Of a DNA stretch of 64,000 nt, positions 26,392 to 35,789 are shown one piece after another. The notes beneath the pieces were generated by a model. The model worked only from the letters and a program-made list of their open reading frames with translations, made no database searches and had not been told where the DNA came from. The translations under genes were made by a program, and so were the position numbers. Each line of letters begins with the position of its first letter. The stretch's first letter is position 1. This DNA is from Bacillus gaemokensis (GTDB lineage Bacteria > Bacillota > Bacilli > Bacillales > Bacillaceae_G): NCBI RefSeq assembly GCF_001590835.1, contig NZ_LTAQ01000023.1, positions 228,970-292,969 of the forward strand, written 5' to 3'.

Positions 26392-28377
26392 TTGAAAAAA
26401 ATATGGGGGCTACTTTTCTTTTGTTTCGTACTTGTGTTGGTAGGGTGTAATAAAGAAGAAACGCCAGAACAAGCATTTAATACGTATGTAAAAGCATGGA
26501 ATAAGCAAAAATTTGAAGATATGTATGATAAGTTATCAGAAAATGCCAAAAAAAACATTTCGAAAAAAGATTTTACGGAGAAATATGAAAAGATTTATGC
26601 GGGTATTGAAGTTCAAAATTTGAAAGTAGAAACAGGAAAAGTAAAAAAAGATAAAGAAGATAAAGGACCTTTTCTTTTTAAAGTGAGCATGGATACCGTA
26701 GGAGGAGAAATTTCTTTTTCGCATGAAGCAAAACTTGTTAAAGAAAAAGATGGAGATAAGGAATCTTGGAAAATAGATTGGACTCCAGATTTCATTTTTC
26801 CAGATATGAAAAAAGATTATAAAGTACGTATGCAGACAGAGCAAGGAAAACGCGGCGAAATATATGATCGAAATGGAAATGGACTTGCAACGAATGGAAA
26901 AGCAACTGAAATTGGGATTATTCCAGGAAAATTAGGAGAAGCGGCAGCTCAAACGAAAGAAACAGTAGCACAATTACTTAATATGTCTGTAGAAGAGGTC
27001 GACCAGAAGCTCACAGCAAAATGGATAAAACCAGATTCCTATGTACCAATTGGTATTTTACCAGAAGGGACAACGCAAAATGATTATATTTCGTTGGAAG
27101 GTGTTTCGTCTCGCCCAGTAAAAATTCGTACATATCCATTAGGAGAAGCGGCAGCGCACTTAACAGGGTATATTGGACAAGTAAATGCAGAGGAGTTAAA
27201 AACGCTTCAGAAAAAAGGATATCAAGCAGATGATTTAGTAGGTAAGAGCGGTTTAGAGAAAGTATTAGAAGATAAATTGCGCGGTGAAAAGGGTGGACGC
27301 GTATTTATGGAAGGTGTGAACGGAAAAGAGATTAAAAACTTAGCAAAAAAAGAAGCTCAAGATGGAAAAAATGTCACGTTAACAATTGATGCTGCAATTC
27401 AAGAAAAAATCTTTAATGAAATGAAAAATGAAGCAGGATCTAGTGCGGCGATCAATCCCAAAACAGGTGAAACAATTGCACTAGTAAGTAGTCCTGCTTA
27501 TAATCCGAATATGATAGTCAGAGGAGCATCAAAAGCACAACGTGAAGCATGGAATAATGATTTGAAAAAGCCAATGATAAATCGCTTCACACAGGCATTT
27601 GTACCAGGGTCTGTATTTAAAACAATTACAGGTGCAATTGGCCTGGAAACGAAAACGATAAATCCGAAGGAAGAATTTAAAATTGAAGGATTAAAGTGGA
27701 CAAAAGATTCATCGTGGGGAAATTACTATGTAACACGTGTGAAAGATGCTAGTCCAATTGATTTCGATAAGGCAATGAAGTACTCTGATAATATTTATTT
27801 TGCACAACAAGCTTTGAAAATAGGAAAAGATCAGTATTTAAGTGAACTTAAGAAGTTCGGATTTCATGAAAAGTTACCAATCGAATACGAATTTCCTATT
27901 TCAATAATTGCAAAAGATGGGATAAAAAATGATATTCAACTGGCAGACACAGGATACGGACAAGGACAAGTATTAATGACGCCTCTTCATTTGGCATTAA
28001 CATATGCACCGATTATAAATGAAGGAAATATTCCGTTGCCTTATCTTATAAAAGAAGAAAAAGAAGCGGAAAATTGGAAAGAAAATGTGATTTCTAAAGA
28101 AAGTCAAGGAATATTAAAGAATGCGTTAATAAAGGTAATTAATGATTCCGATGGTGCGGGGAGAATTGCTAAGGTTGATGGTATAACTCTTGCTGGTAAA
28201 ACAGGTACAGCAGAACTTAAAGAATCAAAAGAGGCGGATGGAAAAGAACTTGGATGGTTTGCAGCTTTCGATGCAAATGCACCGAATATGGTTGTTACCA
28301 TGATGATTGAAGATGTAAAGGGAAGAGGAGGAAGCAACGTTCCAGGTGAAAAAATAAAACATGTTTTTCAGAAGTGA
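26392..28377 (+). CDS. PbpC/MecA-like penicillin-binding lipoprotein
   Basis: A 661-residue class B PBP with a lipoprotein signal (lipobox LVGC near residue 19) and an N-terminal NTF2-like MecA_N domain (EETPEQAFNTYVKAW, about 25-140). Then come the pedestal (GKRGEIYDRNGNGLA) and a transpeptidase domain with SVFK (407-410), SDN (465-467) and KTG (603-605). The architecture is that of B. subtilis PbpC and staphylococcal MecA, low-affinity transpeptidases. The start is TTG at 26392 behind AAGGAGAAG. Its place next to sigP suggests a part in beta-lactam tolerance, which is inference. Confidence 0.9.
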   Translation: MKKIWGLLFFCFVLVLVGCNKEETPEQAFNTYVKAWNKQKFEDMYDKLSENAKKNISKKDFTEKYEKIYAGIEVQNLKVETGKVKKDKEDKGPFLFKVSMDTVGGEISFSHEAKLVKEKDGDKESWKIDWTPDFIFPDMKKDYKVRMQTEQGKRGEIYDRNGNGLATNGKATEIGIIPGKLGEAAAQTKETVAQLLNMSVEEVDQKLTAKWIKPDSYVPIGILPEGTTQNDYISLEGVSSRPVKIRTYPLGEAAAHLTGYIGQVNAEELKTLQKKGYQADDLVGKSGLEKVLEDKLRGEKGGRVFMEGVNGKEIKNLAKKEAQDGKNVTLTIDAAIQEKIFNEMKNEAGSSAAINPKTGETIALVSSPAYNPNMIVRGASKAQREAWNNDLKKPMINRFTQAFVPGSVFKTITGAIGLETKTINPKEEFKIEGLKWTKDSSWGNYYVTRVKDASPIDFDKAMKYSDNIYFAQQALKIGKDQYLSELKKFGFHEKLPIEYEFPISIIAKDGIKNDIQLADTGYGQGQVLMTPLHLALTYAPIINEGNIPLPYLIKEEKEAENWKENVISKESQGILKNALIKVINDSDGAGRIAKVDGITLAGKTGTAELKESKEADGKELGWFAAFDANAPNMVVTMMIEDVKGRGGSNVPGEKIKHVFQK

Positions 28378-28380
28378 CAA

Positions 28381-28413
28381 AAAAGAACCCTTTTATAAAA
28401 AGGGTTCTTTTTT
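28381..28413. terminator. Terminator after the PBP gene
   Basis: AAAAGAACCCTTTT pairs with AAAAGGGTTCTTTT and is followed by T residues. It lies 4 bp after the PbpC-like stop and 45 bp before the end of lsrF. Confidence 0.85.
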
Positions 28414-28457
28414 AGTAAAAAACATCATTTAAACATTCCAAAACGATGTTTTTTCTT

Positions 28458-29240
28458 TTAACTCTTCACTTCGTTATACAACTCCAGTCCTTCTTTCACA
28501 TTCAAGCCATTTTTGACAATACCATGTATCGCTTGAATCATTGCAGCTGGATGTTCAGACTGCCAAATGTTTCGTCCCATATCAACGCCAATGGCACCTT
28601 CTTGTAATGCTTGATACGTAATGGTTAAAGCGGCTTCGATTGAATCTAATTTTGGTCCTCCTGCAATGACGACTGGAGCAGGGCATGTGCTTGTGATTTT
28701 TTCAAATCCTTCGCAGTAATACGTTTTAATAATATCAGCACCCATTTCAACGCAGACGCGCGATGCAAGTGCTAAAAATCGTGCTTCTCGTTTTTGTAGT
28801 TCTTTTGCAACAGCTGTAATGCCGAGAACAGGTAAACCGTAATCATGTGCTTCAGAAACAACATTTGCTAGATTGGAAACTGTTTGTGTTTCATAATCGG
28901 AACCAACAAAAACAGATACACCAACTCCGGCCACATTTTGCCGCAATGCTTCCTTGATTGGTGTAACAATGGTTTCATTTGCTAAATCTTTGCCAACTAC
29001 AGTTGGTCCACCTGAAACACGTAAAACCATCGGTGTTTTGCAGTTTTCAGGAATACAAGCGTTTAGTACGCCTCTTGTTAAAAAGAGAGAATCGGTGTAG
29101 GGAAGTAAATTCTTCACTGTTTCTAAAGGTTGTTCTAATCCATGAATTGGACCTAAAAAATAACCGTGATCAATCGCTAACATAACAGCCTTTCCATCAG
29201 GTAATATTGTATTTAAACGATTTTGAAATCCCCAAGTCAT
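28458..29240 (-). CDS. lsrF: LsrF, phospho-AI-2 processing thiolase (aldolase fold)
   Basis: A 260-residue class I aldolase-fold enzyme. LsrF transfers acetyl from the phospho-AI-2 breakdown product to CoA. Landmarks are LAIDHGYFLGP, RVSGGPTVV, the likely Schiff-base lysine in DIIKTYYCEGF (K172), VIAGGPK and DMGRNIWQS. It is the last gene of the minus-strand arm lsrR-lsrK-cupin-lsrF, 6 bp after the cupin gene, and is cotranscribed. Confidence 0.93.
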   Translation of the reverse strand: MTWGFQNRLNTILPDGKAVMLAIDHGYFLGPIHGLEQPLETVKNLLPYTDSLFLTRGVLNACIPENCKTPMVLRVSGGPTVVGKDLANETIVTPIKEALRQNVAGVGVSVFVGSDYETQTVSNLANVVSEAHDYGLPVLGITAVAKELQKREARFLALASRVCVEMGADIIKTYYCEGFEKITSTCPAPVVIAGGPKLDSIEAALTITYQALQEGAIGVDMGRNIWQSEHPAAMIQAIHGIVKNGLNVKEGLELYNEVKS

Positions 29241-29246
29241 TGTAAA

Positions 29247-29609
29247 TCACTCCTTCGTTAAATTTGGATTTTCTGTTTGTACAGTATCTTTTTCTTGTAA
29301 ATGAGGTGACTTAATAAAGACAGCTTTAAAGATTTGATCTGAGTGGTTAATCAGATAGTGAGATTCATGAGGACGAACTTGTAAGACATCGCCTTGTTTT
29401 ACAGGAACTTTTTCATTATCAATATAGAAATCAATTTCACCTTCTAGAGCATAAAAAATTTCTTCACATGTTGTATGATAATGATTTTGAAACTCTTGAC
29501 CGGGCTGAATGACTACAATACCAAGGTCGATATTAGGGCCTTTCACTAAATATTTAGGACCATTGTTACCAAAGCGATAGGCGAAATCATCTTCATTTAC
29601 TTTGAGCAT
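29247..29609 (-). CDS. Cupin-domain protein within the lsr operon
   Basis: A 120-residue single cupin. Motif 1 is PGQEFQNHYHTTCEEIFYALEG, giving metal ligands H, H and E (written here only as a motif). Motif 2 is VRPHESHYLIN. ATG 29609 follows AAAGGAG, and the frame to 29654 has no site. It sits between lsrK and lsrF, among the genes for phospho-AI-2 processing, and no LsrG-like ABM gene is present in the cluster. It may isomerise or otherwise handle phospho-AI-2 in place of LsrG. That role is inference from position. Confidence 0.85.
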   Translation of the reverse strand: MLKVNEDDFAYRFGNNGPKYLVKGPNIDLGIVVIQPGQEFQNHYHTTCEEIFYALEGEIDFYIDNEKVPVKQGDVLQVRPHESHYLINHSDQIFKAVFIKSPHLQEKDTVQTENPNLTKE

Positions 29610-29634
29610 GTTGTTCACTCCTTTATGTAATGTG

Positions 29635-31197
29635 TTACAGCGCACCTGGTGCAATCCACATATGTGATGTTAACCCTTCATCTGCTAGTGAGAGTTGTTT
29701 TTCATAAACTGATTTCCATGTTTGATAGAATCGCTGATATAGTTTGTGATTTTCAGTATTCGGTTCATATGTACTTTCCCACTTTACAAATTTTTGTGAG
29801 GTTGCATCCATAAAGTCATATACACCAGCACCAACTCCGGCAGCAATTGCTGTTCCTAAAGCGGCGGCTTCTTTTACAACTGGTACTTTGACAGGAACTC
29901 CAAGAACGTCTGCGACAATTTGTGGCCATAGTTTTCCTTTTGCAGCGCCACCCGCAAATATCACTTCAGAAGGGAATTTTCCTGTTAAAGCTTCTATTAA
30001 TTTTAGGTTTCCGAGTGTTACAAATGCAGCATTTTCTTCAATTGCACGGAACAATTCTTTTTTCCCACATTTATCAGCTTCTAAGCTTAAATTGATGAAA
30101 GAAGGTGCTGCATGGCGCCAAGAGATATAATTCATTACATCTGAAAAGACCGGCATAATACCATATGATCCGACCGGTACATGTTTTGCTTGTTCTTCTA
30201 ATAATTCATAAGCGTCTACACCTAGTTTAGTAGCAAGTTGTTTCTCTTCTTGGCAAAAAGCATCTCGAAACCATCGCATAACGAGACCAGGGAAAAAAGC
30301 GATTGTCTCATATTGCCAAAGTGTAGGGATAGCGTGGCAATTTACACGAATACGAGCATTTGGATCAGCTTCTGGACTTGTTATATTTACTTCTTGTTGC
30401 CAAAAGCTGCCGCCGCAAATAAAAGTTTGTTCTGGATTCACGACCCCTGAACCGAGCGAAGCCATTTGGGCATCGCCACCACCAGCAACAACTGGTGTTC
30501 CCACTTGTAATCCAGTTAGTTCTGCACTTTGTTTTGTTACATGACCAATAACCGTGCCGGCTTCATTTACTTTTGGAGAAAAGGATAGGTTTAGGCCACA
30601 TTGATCAGCAATCGCATGATCCCAAGTTCTATTTTGTAATTGGAATATACCGGACGTACATCCGTTTGAAGGATCTATTTGCAATACGCCACACAATTTA
30701 TAAAGAATCCAATCGTTTAACATCGTAAAGGAATGAATGTTTTTATATACATCAGGTTGATGTTTTTGAATCCATAGTAGTCTAGGTAAAGCACCTAACG
30801 CGAAAGTTTGCCCCGATTTGGCATATAAATCTTCTTCAAGATGAACGCGTATTTGTTTTAATTCACTTACTTCTTGAGAAGCACGACCATCAACGTTTGC
30901 ACATGCCCATATCTCGAAACCATTTTTATCATATAAAACAAATCCTTCACGCATGCTTGTTGCGCTAATGGCTTTAATAGAAGAAGGGTTTGTGTTGCTC
31001 TTTTGAAGTACATCTTTCGTACACTCTTGTACAAGTTTCCAGTTTTGTACAACATCAAAGTTCATAGAGCCGGGATAACGAGTGTCTGGTTTATGAAACC
31101 ATTCTTTTTGACTAACAGCGAGCTGATTCCCTTGTAAATCAAAAAGGACGGCCCGGATACTACCAGTGCCAGCATCGTATGCTAATAGAGCAGACAT
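29635..31197 (-). CDS. lsrK: LsrK, autoinducer-2 kinase (FGGY family)
   Basis: A 520-residue FGGY carbohydrate kinase that phosphorylates imported AI-2, trapping it and making the LsrR inducer. It has the N-terminal phosphate motif AYDAGTGSIRAVLFDLQG, an ATP-side motif IFAGGAAKGKLWPQIVADVL, and the central GGGDAQMASLGSG. Length agrees with E. coli LsrK (530). Its start overlaps the lsrR stop by one base (TAATG), so the two are coupled. Confidence 0.95.
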   Translation of the reverse strand: MSALLAYDAGTGSIRAVLFDLQGNQLAVSQKEWFHKPDTRYPGSMNFDVVQNWKLVQECTKDVLQKSNTNPSSIKAISATSMREGFVLYDKNGFEIWACANVDGRASQEVSELKQIRVHLEEDLYAKSGQTFALGALPRLLWIQKHQPDVYKNIHSFTMLNDWILYKLCGVLQIDPSNGCTSGIFQLQNRTWDHAIADQCGLNLSFSPKVNEAGTVIGHVTKQSAELTGLQVGTPVVAGGGDAQMASLGSGVVNPEQTFICGGSFWQQEVNITSPEADPNARIRVNCHAIPTLWQYETIAFFPGLVMRWFRDAFCQEEKQLATKLGVDAYELLEEQAKHVPVGSYGIMPVFSDVMNYISWRHAAPSFINLSLEADKCGKKELFRAIEENAAFVTLGNLKLIEALTGKFPSEVIFAGGAAKGKLWPQIVADVLGVPVKVPVVKEAAALGTAIAAGVGAGVYDFMDATSQKFVKWESTYEPNTENHKLYQRFYQTWKSVYEKQLSLADEGLTSHMWIAPGAL

Positions 31198-32129
31198 TAT
31201 GTGTCACCTTCCTTTCTTAATAGAGAGAGTGCAGTTGCTTCATCGGTGATTAATGTATGAATGAATCCACCTTTTAAGGCCCCGTAAATTGCATCCAGCT
31301 TCTCTTCACCTCCAGCTACACCGACTACATGCTTCATATTTCGAAGAGTGGAAAGAGGTGTACCAATTAGGCGAGTGTGATGGGGCAGTTCTAGTACTTC
31401 TCCATGTGCATTATAAAATTGTCCCAAAATATCTCCAGCCCCGTTTTGACTTCGTATATAGGTCATTTCCCGAAGTGTTATTTTTTCTTCTTTTAAAATT
31501 GTTGCCTCATGAGATAAGCCACCAATACCGACCACTGCTGTGTTAGCAAGTGAAGCGACGTGCAACATATCTTTAACGGATGGTTCTGAAAGGATACTTT
31601 GCGCCATTTCATTTGTAGATGCTAAAAATGGTGTAGGAATGATATGGAGCTCTCCTTGCACATGATTTAAATAGCTTTGTTTTCTAGGAAGGTAGTGATT
31701 TACCCCGCCAGTAAGTGTAACGATAGAAAGCTGCATAGATGATTCGAAATGGATATTTTCTAGTATTTTTGATATTGTTTCTCCCCAGCCAATGCCGAGT
31801 AAATCTCCTTGTTGCAGATGTGTTTCTAAATACTGTGCGGCAGCCTTCCCTAAAGAATAGGTAGGGTTTTCCATCGGTGTAGGAATAATAAAAGAGTCTT
31901 TTAAATGAAAGGTTTTAATTAGTTCACGTTCAATGCTTAAACAATGTAAACCAGTACCTTTTACATGAAAGGTAACGATGCCTTCAGCTCGCGCTTTATC
32001 TAGTAAACGAACAACTTTATTTCGTGAAATATGAAGTAATGAGGCGACCTCTTGCTGCGTTAAATGATCTTTATAGTAATACCAGGCGACTTTTGTTAAC
32101 AAATTTTCTTCAAAGTTCGGCTGTGACAT
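31197..32129 (-). CDS. lsrR: LsrR, AI-2-responsive repressor (SorC/DeoR type)
   Basis: A 310-residue regulator: N-terminal HTH (LTQQEVASLLHISRNKVVRL, about 25-45) and a sugar-phosphate-binding effector domain (GIGWGETISKIL, VVGIGGLSHEA, GVAGGEEKLDAIYGALKGG). Phospho-AI-2 relieves its repression of lsr genes. The ATG at 32129 has GGG 9 bp upstream, so earlier in-frame codons are less likely. It is divergent from lsrA, so both operons can be controlled from the 197-bp gap. Confidence 0.93.
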   Translation of the reverse strand: MSQPNFEENLLTKVAWYYYKDHLTQQEVASLLHISRNKVVRLLDKARAEGIVTFHVKGTGLHCLSIERELIKTFHLKDSFIIPTPMENPTYSLGKAAAQYLETHLQQGDLLGIGWGETISKILENIHFESSMQLSIVTLTGGVNHYLPRKQSYLNHVQGELHIIPTPFLASTNEMAQSILSEPSVKDMLHVASLANTAVVGIGGLSHEATILKEEKITLREMTYIRSQNGAGDILGQFYNAHGEVLELPHHTRLIGTPLSTLRNMKHVVGVAGGEEKLDAIYGALKGGFIHTLITDEATALSLLRKEGDT

Positions 32130-32326
32130 TCTCTTCATCCCTTTCAACAATTGACCGTTGCTTAAACATATGTGTTTATTTTTTTATTTATACCGTTAGA
32201 AGTAGCAATTGTTTTGAAGAAAAATGTGTTCTAGATATGAAAAAAGGGATATACAATGCTACAAAACAAGTAGAACAAAAAATCATTTTCTCAAAAATTG
32301 TTGTGTACAAAGGCAGGTGAAAAGGT
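32130..32326. promoter_or_regulatory. Divergent lsrR/lsrA control region
   Basis: This 197-bp AT-rich gap must hold two back-to-back promoters and LsrR sites. No single perfect operator or catabolite (cre) site could be picked out by eye. Confidence 0.5.
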
Positions 32327-33820
32327 ATGGGGTCTGTTCCATTATTAAAAGTGAAACAGATAAGTAAGTCATTTTCCGGTCAACTTGTGTTAAAAGAAGT
32401 TACTTTGGAGTTAAAGCGCGGAGAAGTATATGCGCTAGTAGGCGGAAATGGTGCAGGAAAATCAACACTAATGAAAATATTAACAGGCTTATATTTATAT
32501 GATGCTGGAGAAATGTATGTAAAAGGAGTATTACGAAGTTTTTCTAATCCAGCAGAAGCACATTGTAATGGTATTTATTTGATTCCACAAGAGCCACTAA
32601 TTTTTCCTCATATGACAATTGAAGAAAATATATGTATTGGAATAAAAGCCCGAAAGAAAGAGCTTCGTTCAAAGTTAAAAAAATTGATAAAAAGTTTAGG
32701 GTGGGATATACATCTTAATGAACTTGGAGGTTCTTTATCCATAGCGCAGCAACAGTTAGTAGAAATATTAAGAGGATTAATAAGAGAAGCTGAGATTCTT
32801 ATTTTAGATGAGCCAACATCGACATTAACAACTCATGAAATAAAGAGTCTTTTTGTGCTGATGAAAAGCTTAAAGGAAAAAGGAATCGGTATGATTTATA
32901 TTACACATCGATTTCCAGAAATCTTTGAAATTGCGAATAAAGTAGCTATCTTACGTGATGGAATGATAGTAAGTCAAGGGAACGTATCAAATTATACATA
33001 TGACATGCTAATGGAGGGATTACTGCCCAAAGATTATCAACAGGAGGAAAAGAAAGAAGCATCTCATAAAGCGATGAAATATTCTAAACGAATATTAGAG
33101 ATAGTAAATTTATCGAGCTATGCATTTCGGGATATTTCACTTCAAGTAAATACCGGAGAGATTGTTGGAATTGCTGGTGTTGTTGGATCAGGTAGGACAG
33201 AATTAGCAGAAACAATTTACGGATTAAGAACAGCCAAGACCGGTAATATTTTATTAGAAGAGAAGAAAATTACAGATTGGTCTACGAAAAAAAGATTAGA
33301 TGAAGGAATTGCATATGTTCCTGAGGACCGGGCTGGAAATGGAATTTTTGCAATTGGATCGGTTAAAGAGAATATAACTTCAGCTTCTTTGCAGCGACTT
33401 AGTTCATTTTTTATAAACCACAAAAAAGAAAGCGCTTTATCTGAGTCGTATATTCAAAAGTTTAGGATCGTTGTTCATGATATAGATGACAAAATGACAT
33501 CCTTATCAGGTGGAAACCAACAAAAGATTGTATTAGCTAAGTATCTTGCTTGTGAACCTAAACTAATTATTCTTGATGAACCAACACGTGGAATTGACGC
33601 GAAAGCAAGATTAGAAGTGTATGAGGCAATTCAACATTTAAAACAATCAGGTCTTGCAATTTTATTAATCTCATCAGATGTAGAAGAAATTATTCAATTA
33701 GCCAATCGTGTGTATGTTATGAGGAATGGTGAACTCGTCTCTCATTTAGAAGAAGGTACAGTTTGTATAGATGAAGTTACACGTCTCGCATATGGAGGAA
33801 GGGAGAGTGTAACGGAATGA
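32327..33820 (+). CDS. lsrA: LsrA, AI-2 importer ATPase
   Basis: A 497-residue double ABC ATPase of the ribose-type family. The first half has Walker A GGNGAGKST and signature LSIAQQQLVEI. The second half has a degenerate Walker A (GVVGSGRTE) and signature LSGGNQQKIVLA with Walker B LIILDEPTRGID. One weak site is usual for this family. It energises LsrCD. It overlaps lsrC by 4 bp. AGGTG lies before the ATG. Confidence 0.94.
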   Translation: MGSVPLLKVKQISKSFSGQLVLKEVTLELKRGEVYALVGGNGAGKSTLMKILTGLYLYDAGEMYVKGVLRSFSNPAEAHCNGIYLIPQEPLIFPHMTIEENICIGIKARKKELRSKLKKLIKSLGWDIHLNELGGSLSIAQQQLVEILRGLIREAEILILDEPTSTLTTHEIKSLFVLMKSLKEKGIGMIYITHRFPEIFEIANKVAILRDGMIVSQGNVSNYTYDMLMEGLLPKDYQQEEKKEASHKAMKYSKRILEIVNLSSYAFRDISLQVNTGEIVGIAGVVGSGRTELAETIYGLRTAKTGNILLEEKKITDWSTKKRLDEGIAYVPEDRAGNGIFAIGSVKENITSASLQRLSSFFINHKKESALSESYIQKFRIVVHDIDDKMTSLSGGNQQKIVLAKYLACEPKLIILDEPTRGIDAKARLEVYEAIQHLKQSGLAILLISSDVEEIIQLANRVYVMRNGELVSHLEEGTVCIDEVTRLAYGGRESVTE

Positions 33821-34794
33821 AAGTGGTTTCTAATCTACTGAAAATGCATGAAACTTCTATTGTCATTTTATTATTTATTTATATACTCTTCGTAGGGATT
33901 GTTAATTCTGATTTTGTCCAGTTTGGTTCGCTCTCTTTAATTATGAAATCAAGTCTTATTTTAGTCATACTAGCCATTGGTCAATCGTTCGTATTATTCA
34001 CTAAAAATATTGATGTTTCGGTCGGCTCTATTATGGGATTAAGCGCTGCTATTTGCGGGATGCTTTTGACAAACGGGCATCATATAGTTATTTCGATCGT
34101 TATTACAGTATTGCTTGGAGCTGTTATTGGGACAGTAAATGGGATTGGGGTTACAAAGTTTCGTGTACCTGCAATTATTATGACGCTAGGAATGTTAGGG
34201 ATTATCCGAGGCACGATGTTGATATATACAGGCGGAAAATGGATTGAAGATATTCCTAATGATTATAAAAAAATGTCTTCTGTTACGATGCTAGGGCTTC
34301 CTATTACAGTATGGATTGTTTTTGGTATTTTACTAGTATTATATATTTTCCTCACAAAAGTACCTTTTGGAAGATATTTTTATGCTGCCGGGGATAATGA
34401 AGACGGGGCACGCCTTATTGGAATACCAGTAGACAAAGTGAAAATATATGCATTTATCATTTCAGGAATAAGTGCAGCAATTGCCGGATGCATATTTGTT
34501 ATGAATATCGGTTTTGTACCAAACCAAACGGGTACGGGTATTGAACTACAAGTAATTGCGGCAGCTGTTCTCGGGGGGATTCATCTAAAAGGGGGTACGG
34601 GTTCTATATTCGGAGCAGCACTGGGAGCGATTTTTTTAGAAGTTATAAGTAGTTCACTAGTTTTTTTAAAAATACCTGCTTTTTGGAACAGTGCTATATC
34701 TGGTTTTTTACTTTTGTTAATTATCGTATTAGATAGCATCTTAAAAAAATGGAAGGAAATGCGCCGTTTACGAGAGAGAGGGATGAATCTATGA
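33817..34794 (+). CDS. lsrC: LsrC, AI-2 importer permease
   Basis: A 325-residue permease with about 8-10 membrane helices. It carries the ribose-type permease signatures [18 protein letters not shown] and VLGGIHLKGGTGSIFGA. It is coupled to both neighbours by 4-bp ATGA overlaps. It pairs with LsrD to form the channel. Confidence 0.94.
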   Translation: MKVVSNLLKMHETSIVILLFIYILFVGIVNSDFVQFGSLSLIMKSSLILVILAIGQSFVLFTKNIDVSVGSIMGLSAAICGMLLTNGHHIVISIVITVLLGAVIGTVNGIGVTKFRVPAIIMTLGMLGIIRGTMLIYTGGKWIEDIPNDYKKMSSVTMLGLPITVWIVFGILLVLYIFLTKVPFGRYFYAAGDNEDGARLIGIPVDKVKIYAFIISGISAAIAGCIFVMNIGFVPNQTGTGIELQVIAAAVLGGIHLKGGTGSIFGAALGAIFLEVISSSLVFLKIPAFWNSAISGFLLLLIIVLDSILKKWKEMRRLRERGMNL

Positions 34795-35789
34795 AGTATG
34801 TACGTGGAGTTTTAAGATGGGAAGGCGTTCTGATTTTATTACTTATCATAGAGTTCATCCTCTTTAGTTTGTTAAATAGTGATTTTTTAAATATTAGTAA
34901 TTTACTTTTCAGCATGAATGATTTTATTTTTATTACAATTGCTGCAATTCCAATGACCTTTGTTATTGTGACAGGTGGGATCGATGTATCTGTAGGATCG
35001 ATCATGGGACTTACTTCCATTCTTATTGGTGTACTTTGGATGAATGGTATCTCGATTGTTTTAGCTGTAATAATTGCTATTTTGATAAGTTGTTTAGCAG
35101 GAGGTATCAACGGAATAATTATTAAAATGACAGATGTAGAACCACTTGTTGTTACACTTGGAACGATGTTTTTATACTCAGGAATAGCACTTGTTATTTC
35201 AGGAGGATCAAATGCAGCAGGATATGAAGGAATAAGCGGATTACCAGATTCTTACGTACAACTGGCAAATGGTAGCTTTCTAGGACTCCCAAACTTACTA
35301 TGGTTACTTTTTCTTTTGACTGCGTTGTTTACAATCTTACTTCATCGAACAAAGTATGGCCGTTATGTCATACTGACAGGTGCAAATGAAAAAGCCGCTA
35401 AGTATTCTGGTATTCGGACAAAAAAGGTAGTCATTATTGCATATATTCTTTCTGGGTTAGGAGGTGGATTAGGAGGGGCCTTTTTAACTGCATATTTTGG
35501 CTCAGCACGTGCTGATATTGGAAGCGAGACAATTTTGCCGGTGATTACAGCAGTCGTATTAGGTGGCACGCTCATTACTGGTGGAAAGGGTAGTATTCTC
35601 GGAACCGTACTAGCTAGCATATGCATTGGAATGATGCAGTACGGTTTGCAAATGACAGGCTTAACGAATGAACAGTCAAATGTAGTTGTTGGCATCATAC
35701 TTATTCTTTCTGTTATGATCAGGCATTTCAAATTACAGCAAATCACAATGTGGAAAAGAAGGAAATTGCATAAGGGGGAAATGTCATGA
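34791..35789 (+). CDS. lsrD: LsrD, AI-2 importer permease
   Basis: A 332-residue permease, paralogous to Lsr[20 protein letters not shown], then [17 protein letters not shown]. The start ATG 34791 overlaps the lsrC stop (ATGA) and follows GAGAGGG. The upstream in-frame ATG at 34749 lies inside lsrC and is less likely. Its own stop overlaps lsrB. Confidence 0.94.
   Translation: MKYVRGVLRWEGVLILLLIIEFILFSLLNSDFLNISNLLFSMNDFIFITIAAIPMTFVIVTGGIDVSVGSIMGLTSILIGVLWMNGISIVLAVIIAILISCLAGGINGIIIKMTDVEPLVVTLGTMFLYSGIALVISGGSNAAGYEGISGLPDSYVQLANGSFLGLPNLLWLLFLLTALFTILLHRTKYGRYVILTGANEKAAKYSGIRTKKVVIIAYILSGLGGGLGGAFLTAYFGSARADIGSETILPVITAVVLGGTLITGGKGSILGTVLASICIGMMQYGLQMTGLTNEQSNVVVGIILILSVMIRHFKLQQITMWKRRKLHKGEMS

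Noticed and set aside
26536-26844. 102-codon minus-strand frame inside the PbpC-like gene
   Set aside because: Composition is that of an antisense of lysine/glutamate-rich coding sequence; no ribosome site.
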